Below, in pieces: positions 13,829 to 16,084 of a DNA stretch of 16,084 nucleotides (position 1 is its first letter; the number at the start of each line of letters is the position of its first letter). The notes beneath the pieces are model-generated. The model worked only from the letters and a program-made list of their open reading frames with translations. It had not been told where the DNA came from and did no database searches. Source of the DNA: CAG-273 sp964618105 (GTDB lineage: Bacteria; Bacillota; Clostridia; TANB77; CAG-508); assembly GCA_964618105.1 (NCBI GenBank), contig CAZUAJ010000019.1, positions 1-16,084 of the forward strand. The letters run 5' to 3'. The position numbers were made by a program, and so were the translations under genes.

Positions 13829-13973
13829 CTTATTCGCGAATTTTTAGACTACAGCCCATAGCATAGTCAATAAGAAAAGTGGCTTCGCCAGATGTACACG
13901 GTTGCTTTGCAACCGGCACAGCCCAAGGTAACTTAACCTTGTATATAGGCAAAATCTTCGATTTTTCCTATAT
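13829..13973. repeat. Cluster of closely spaced hairpins of unknown role
   Basis: Within 145 bp: CTTATT/AATAAG (13829-13834, 13869-13874) enclosing GACTA/TAGTC (13847-13851, 13864-13868); palindrome ATTCGCGAAT (13832-13841); TGGC-ttc-GCCA (13880-13890); CGGTTGC-ttt-GCAACCG (13899-13915); AAGGT/ACCTT (13925-13940); and a 13-bp stem with one C/T mismatch, ATATAGGcAAAATC/GATTTTtCCTATAT (13943-13973). The word ACAGCCCA occurs twice (13851, 13918). It is more GC-rich than its surroundings, lies between the rpoC terminator and the gdpP promoter, and has no convincing ORF. It could be an inserted repeat element or a small structured RNA. Confidence 0.6.
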
Positions 13974-13978
13974 TATAA

Positions 13979-14005
13979 AAAAAACCGTCAATATGACGGT
14001 TTTTT
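13979..14005. terminator. rpoC terminator
   Basis: A 12-bp stem, AAAAAACCGTCA (13979-13990) with TGACGGTTTTTT (13994-14005), and a 3-nt loop. It begins 4 nt after the rpoC stop codon on the minus strand and supplies a T-tract in that direction. Confidence 0.9.
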
Positions 14006-14009
14006 CTTT

Positions 14010-16084
14010 TTATTCAGCTTTTATTTCTTCATTTTGTTCTGTATTAATTTTTGTATTTTTATAAGCTGCAAGTCCTGTTCCAGCTGGTATTAACTTACCA
14101 ATAATAACGTTTTCTTTTAGTCCTATCAAGTCATCAACTTTGCCTTTAACAGCTGCTTCTGTTAATACTCTTGTTGTTTCTTGGAATGATGCTGCTGATA
14201 AAAAGCTGTCTGTTGCAAGTGATGCTTTTGTAATTCCTAGTAATAAACGTTTTCCTGTTGCAGGGCGTTTTCCTTGTGCTTCTGCTTTTGCATTTTTGTC
14301 TTCAAATTCATGTACATCCACTAATGAACCTGCAAACATATCTGTATCTCCATTGTCTTCAATCCTAACCTTTTTTAGCATTTGTCTACCAATTACTTCA
14401 ATGTGTTTGTCGTTGATATCAACACCTTGGTTACGATAAACTTTTTGAACTTCTTGAATCAAGTATTCATATACTCCGTTTGGTCCTTTTATTGCAAGTA
14501 TTTCGTTTGGATTTAAAGCACCTTCAATTAATGCATCTCCGGCTTTTACTTCATCTCCATCTTTTACACGTAATTTAGATCTAAATGGTATTGCATAAGT
14601 TTTTGAATCATCTTTTGATGTAATAACAATTTCTTTTTTCTTTTTGTCTTCAACAATTTTAACTTTTCCGTCTATTTCTGACATTACAGCTAATCCCTTT
14701 GGTTTACGAGCTTCGAATAACTCTTCAACTCTAGGAAGACCTTGTGTAATGTCGGCAACACCTGCGACACCACCAGAGTGAATTGTTCTCATTGTAAGCT
14801 GTGTACCTGGTTCACCAATTGATTGAGCCGCTATAATACCAACTGATTCACCAATATTAACCTCATCACGAGTTGCTAGACCCATACCATAACATTTACG
14901 GCATACACCATGTTTTGTACGGCAACCTAATACTGAACGTACTTTTACTTCTTCAATTCCTGCTGCTATAATTTGTTCTGCTATTTTGTCTGTAATCATA
15001 GTGTTTATATCAACTATTAGTTCTTTTGTTTCTGGGTTAATTATATTTTCTAATGGATATCTACCAACTAATCTTTCTTCCATTTTTTCAACAACTTGAT
15101 TTCCATCTTTAATGTCAGATATTGCAAGACCCTCAACTGTTCCACAGTCTTCTTCACGTACTATAATATCTTGTGATACATCAACTAATCTTCTTGTTAA
15201 GTAACCAGAGTCAGCTGTTCTTAACGCTGTATCTGCTAAGCCTTTTCTTGCACCGTGTGCAGAAATAAAGTATTCAAGTGCATCTAGACCTTCACGGAAT
15301 GAAGATGTAATTGGTATTTCGACTGTTTTACCAGTTGTACTAGCCATAAGGCCACGCATACCTGCAATTTGTCTTAATTGGTTTATGTTACCTCTGGCTC
15401 CTGATTGACTCATCATATACACTGGGTTTAAATCATCAAAGTTACTTTTCATAGCTTCTGTAACTTGATCTGTTGCTTTTTCCCATATTTTAATAACTGA
15501 GTTATATCTTTCTTCTTCTGTTATTAAACCACGTTTATATTGTTTTAATACATTATTTACTTGCTCATTTGCATCTGCAAGAATTTGTTTTTTTGCTTCT
15601 GGTACTTTAACATCATCTACTGAAACTGTAATACCTGCTGTTGTAGAATGTTTAAATCCTGTTGCTTTTATATAGTCTAGTAACTCTGCTGTTGCACTTA
15701 AACCATTTGCATTTATTGATTTTGCAATTATTTTTCCTAAGTTTTTCTTAGATACTGCAAAATTAAGTTCTGGTTCAAATATGTTTTCTGGTTTTGTTCT
15801 ATCAACAAATCCTAAGTTTTGTGGAATTCCTTCATTGTAAATTAATCTTCCTACTGTTGTTTCAACTTTTCTTGTTTCTAATTTACCATCTATTTCTTTT
15901 TGAATTCTTACAAATATTTTAGCATGTAATCCTAAGTCTTTATTAAAGTAAGCAATTTTAGCTTCTTCTGGTGATGAATAATAATTTCCTTCTCCTGCTT
16001 CGCCTTCAACATTCATTGTTAAATAATATGCACCTAAAATCATATCTTGTGTAGGTACTGTAACTGGTTTACCATCTTGTGGTT
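14010..16084 (-). CDS. rpoC: RNA polymerase subunit beta', C-terminal part
   Basis: 690 codons before the stop are visible; the N-terminal part lies beyond the right edge. The visible part starts in PQDGKPVTVPTQDMILGAYYLT, which lies just after the catalytic NADFDGD region in this family. Clear landmarks are the EEDCGT cysteine plus GCRTKHGVCRKCYG (the second zinc site) and GESVGIIAAQSIGEPGTQLTMRTIHSGG (trigger loop region). The C-terminus has the conserved LLGITKASLATDSFLSAASFQETTRVLTEAAVKGK segment. It forms the catalytic core of transcription with beta. No rpsL or rpsG follows: a terminator comes 4 nt after the stop, then the hairpin cluster and gdpP. Confidence 0.98.
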   Translation of the reverse strand, partial: PQDGKPVTVPTQDMILGAYYLTMNVEGEAGEGNYYSSPEEAKIAYFNKDLGLHAKIFVRIQKEIDGKLETRKVETTVGRLIYNEGIPQNLGFVDRTKPENIFEPELNFAVSKKNLGKIIAKSINANGLSATAELLDYIKATGFKHSTTAGITVSVDDVKVPEAKKQILADANEQVNNVLKQYKRGLITEEERYNSVIKIWEKATDQVTEAMKSNFDDLNPVYMMSQSGARGNINQLRQIAGMRGLMASTTGKTVEIPITSSFREGLDALEYFISAHGARKGLADTALRTADSGYLTRRLVDVSQDIIVREEDCGTVEGLAISDIKDGNQVVEKMEERLVGRYPLENIINPETKELIVDINTMITDKIAEQIIAAGIEEVKVRSVLGCRTKHGVCRKCYGMGLATRDEVNIGESVGIIAAQSIGEPGTQLTMRTIHSGGVAGVADITQGLPRVEELFEARKPKGLAVMSEIDGKVKIVEDKKKKEIVITSKDDSKTYAIPFRSKLRVKDGDEVKAGDALIEGALNPNEILAIKGPNGVYEYLIQEVQKVYRNQGVDINDKHIEVIGRQMLKKVRIEDNGDTDMFAGSLVDVHEFEDKNAKAEAQGKRPATGKRLLLGITKASLATDSFLSAASFQETTRVLTEAAVKGKVDDLIGLKENVIIGKLIPAGTGLAAYKNTKINTEQNEEIKAE

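Noticed and set aside
13742..13978. c-di-AMP riboswitch ahead of gdpP
   Set aside because: No match to what I remember of the ydaO-type motif, and the good promoter lies downstream of the structured part.
13879..14064. 61-codon plus-strand frame starting at GTG
   Set aside because: It runs through the hairpin cluster, the rpoC terminator and the rpoC 3' end, with no ribosome binding site; better explained by stem-loop DNA.

Overview
The window looks like chromosomal core sequence from a low-GC, Gram-positive-type anaerobe, most likely an uncultured gut Clostridia lineage. The evidence is the strong A/T bias, AGGAGG-type ribosome binding sites, a c-di-AMP phosphodiesterase (GdpP) next to L9 and DnaB, a PASTA-bearing class B penicillin-binding protein, and a pilin-like protein with the GITLIALVVTI leader that I recall as abundant in such genomes. 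The taxonomic call rests on gene content and family knowledge, not on a database search.

Layout. At 1-294 (minus) is the N-terminal part of a pilin-like protein. A small zinc-ribbon/HTH gene (508-750, plus) follows and converges on a minus-strand pair: a class B PBP (823-3021), which lies downstream of a stand-alone HD-GYP phosphodiesterase-like gene (3036-3974). Diverging from that pair is a plus-strand operon of a second pilin-like membrane protein, RNase HII and pyrimidine-nucleoside phosphorylase (4113-6599). It ends at a shared bidirectional terminator (6598-6631). The rest is on the minus strand, in transcription order: 3' part of rpoC, its terminator, gdpP, rplI, dnaB, tilS, ftsH. The gdpP-rplI-dnaB order matches the conserved Firmicutes arrangement. 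tilS and ftsH are adjacent without the usual hpt between them, and ftsH has its own promoter.

The most interesting feature is a structured intergenic repeat of about 167 bp present twice, once on each side of rplI (10927-11093 and 11560-11726). The copies differ at only five positions. Each contains a 39-bp sequence R, an imperfect inverted copy R', a CpG-rich core, and a second direct copy of R. R' can therefore pair with either the upstream or the downstream R, giving two mutually exclusive long hairpins. Two of the five differences between copies are a compensatory base-pair change in the cap of the upstream hairpin. I do not recognise this element. It may be a MITE/REPIN-like mobile repeat or an RNA processing or switch element that separates L9 expression from its neighbours.

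A second unexplained structure is a run of closely spaced hairpins (13829-13973) between the rpoC terminator and the gdpP promoter. No tRNA, rRNA, CRISPR array, transposase or recognisable riboswitch was seen.
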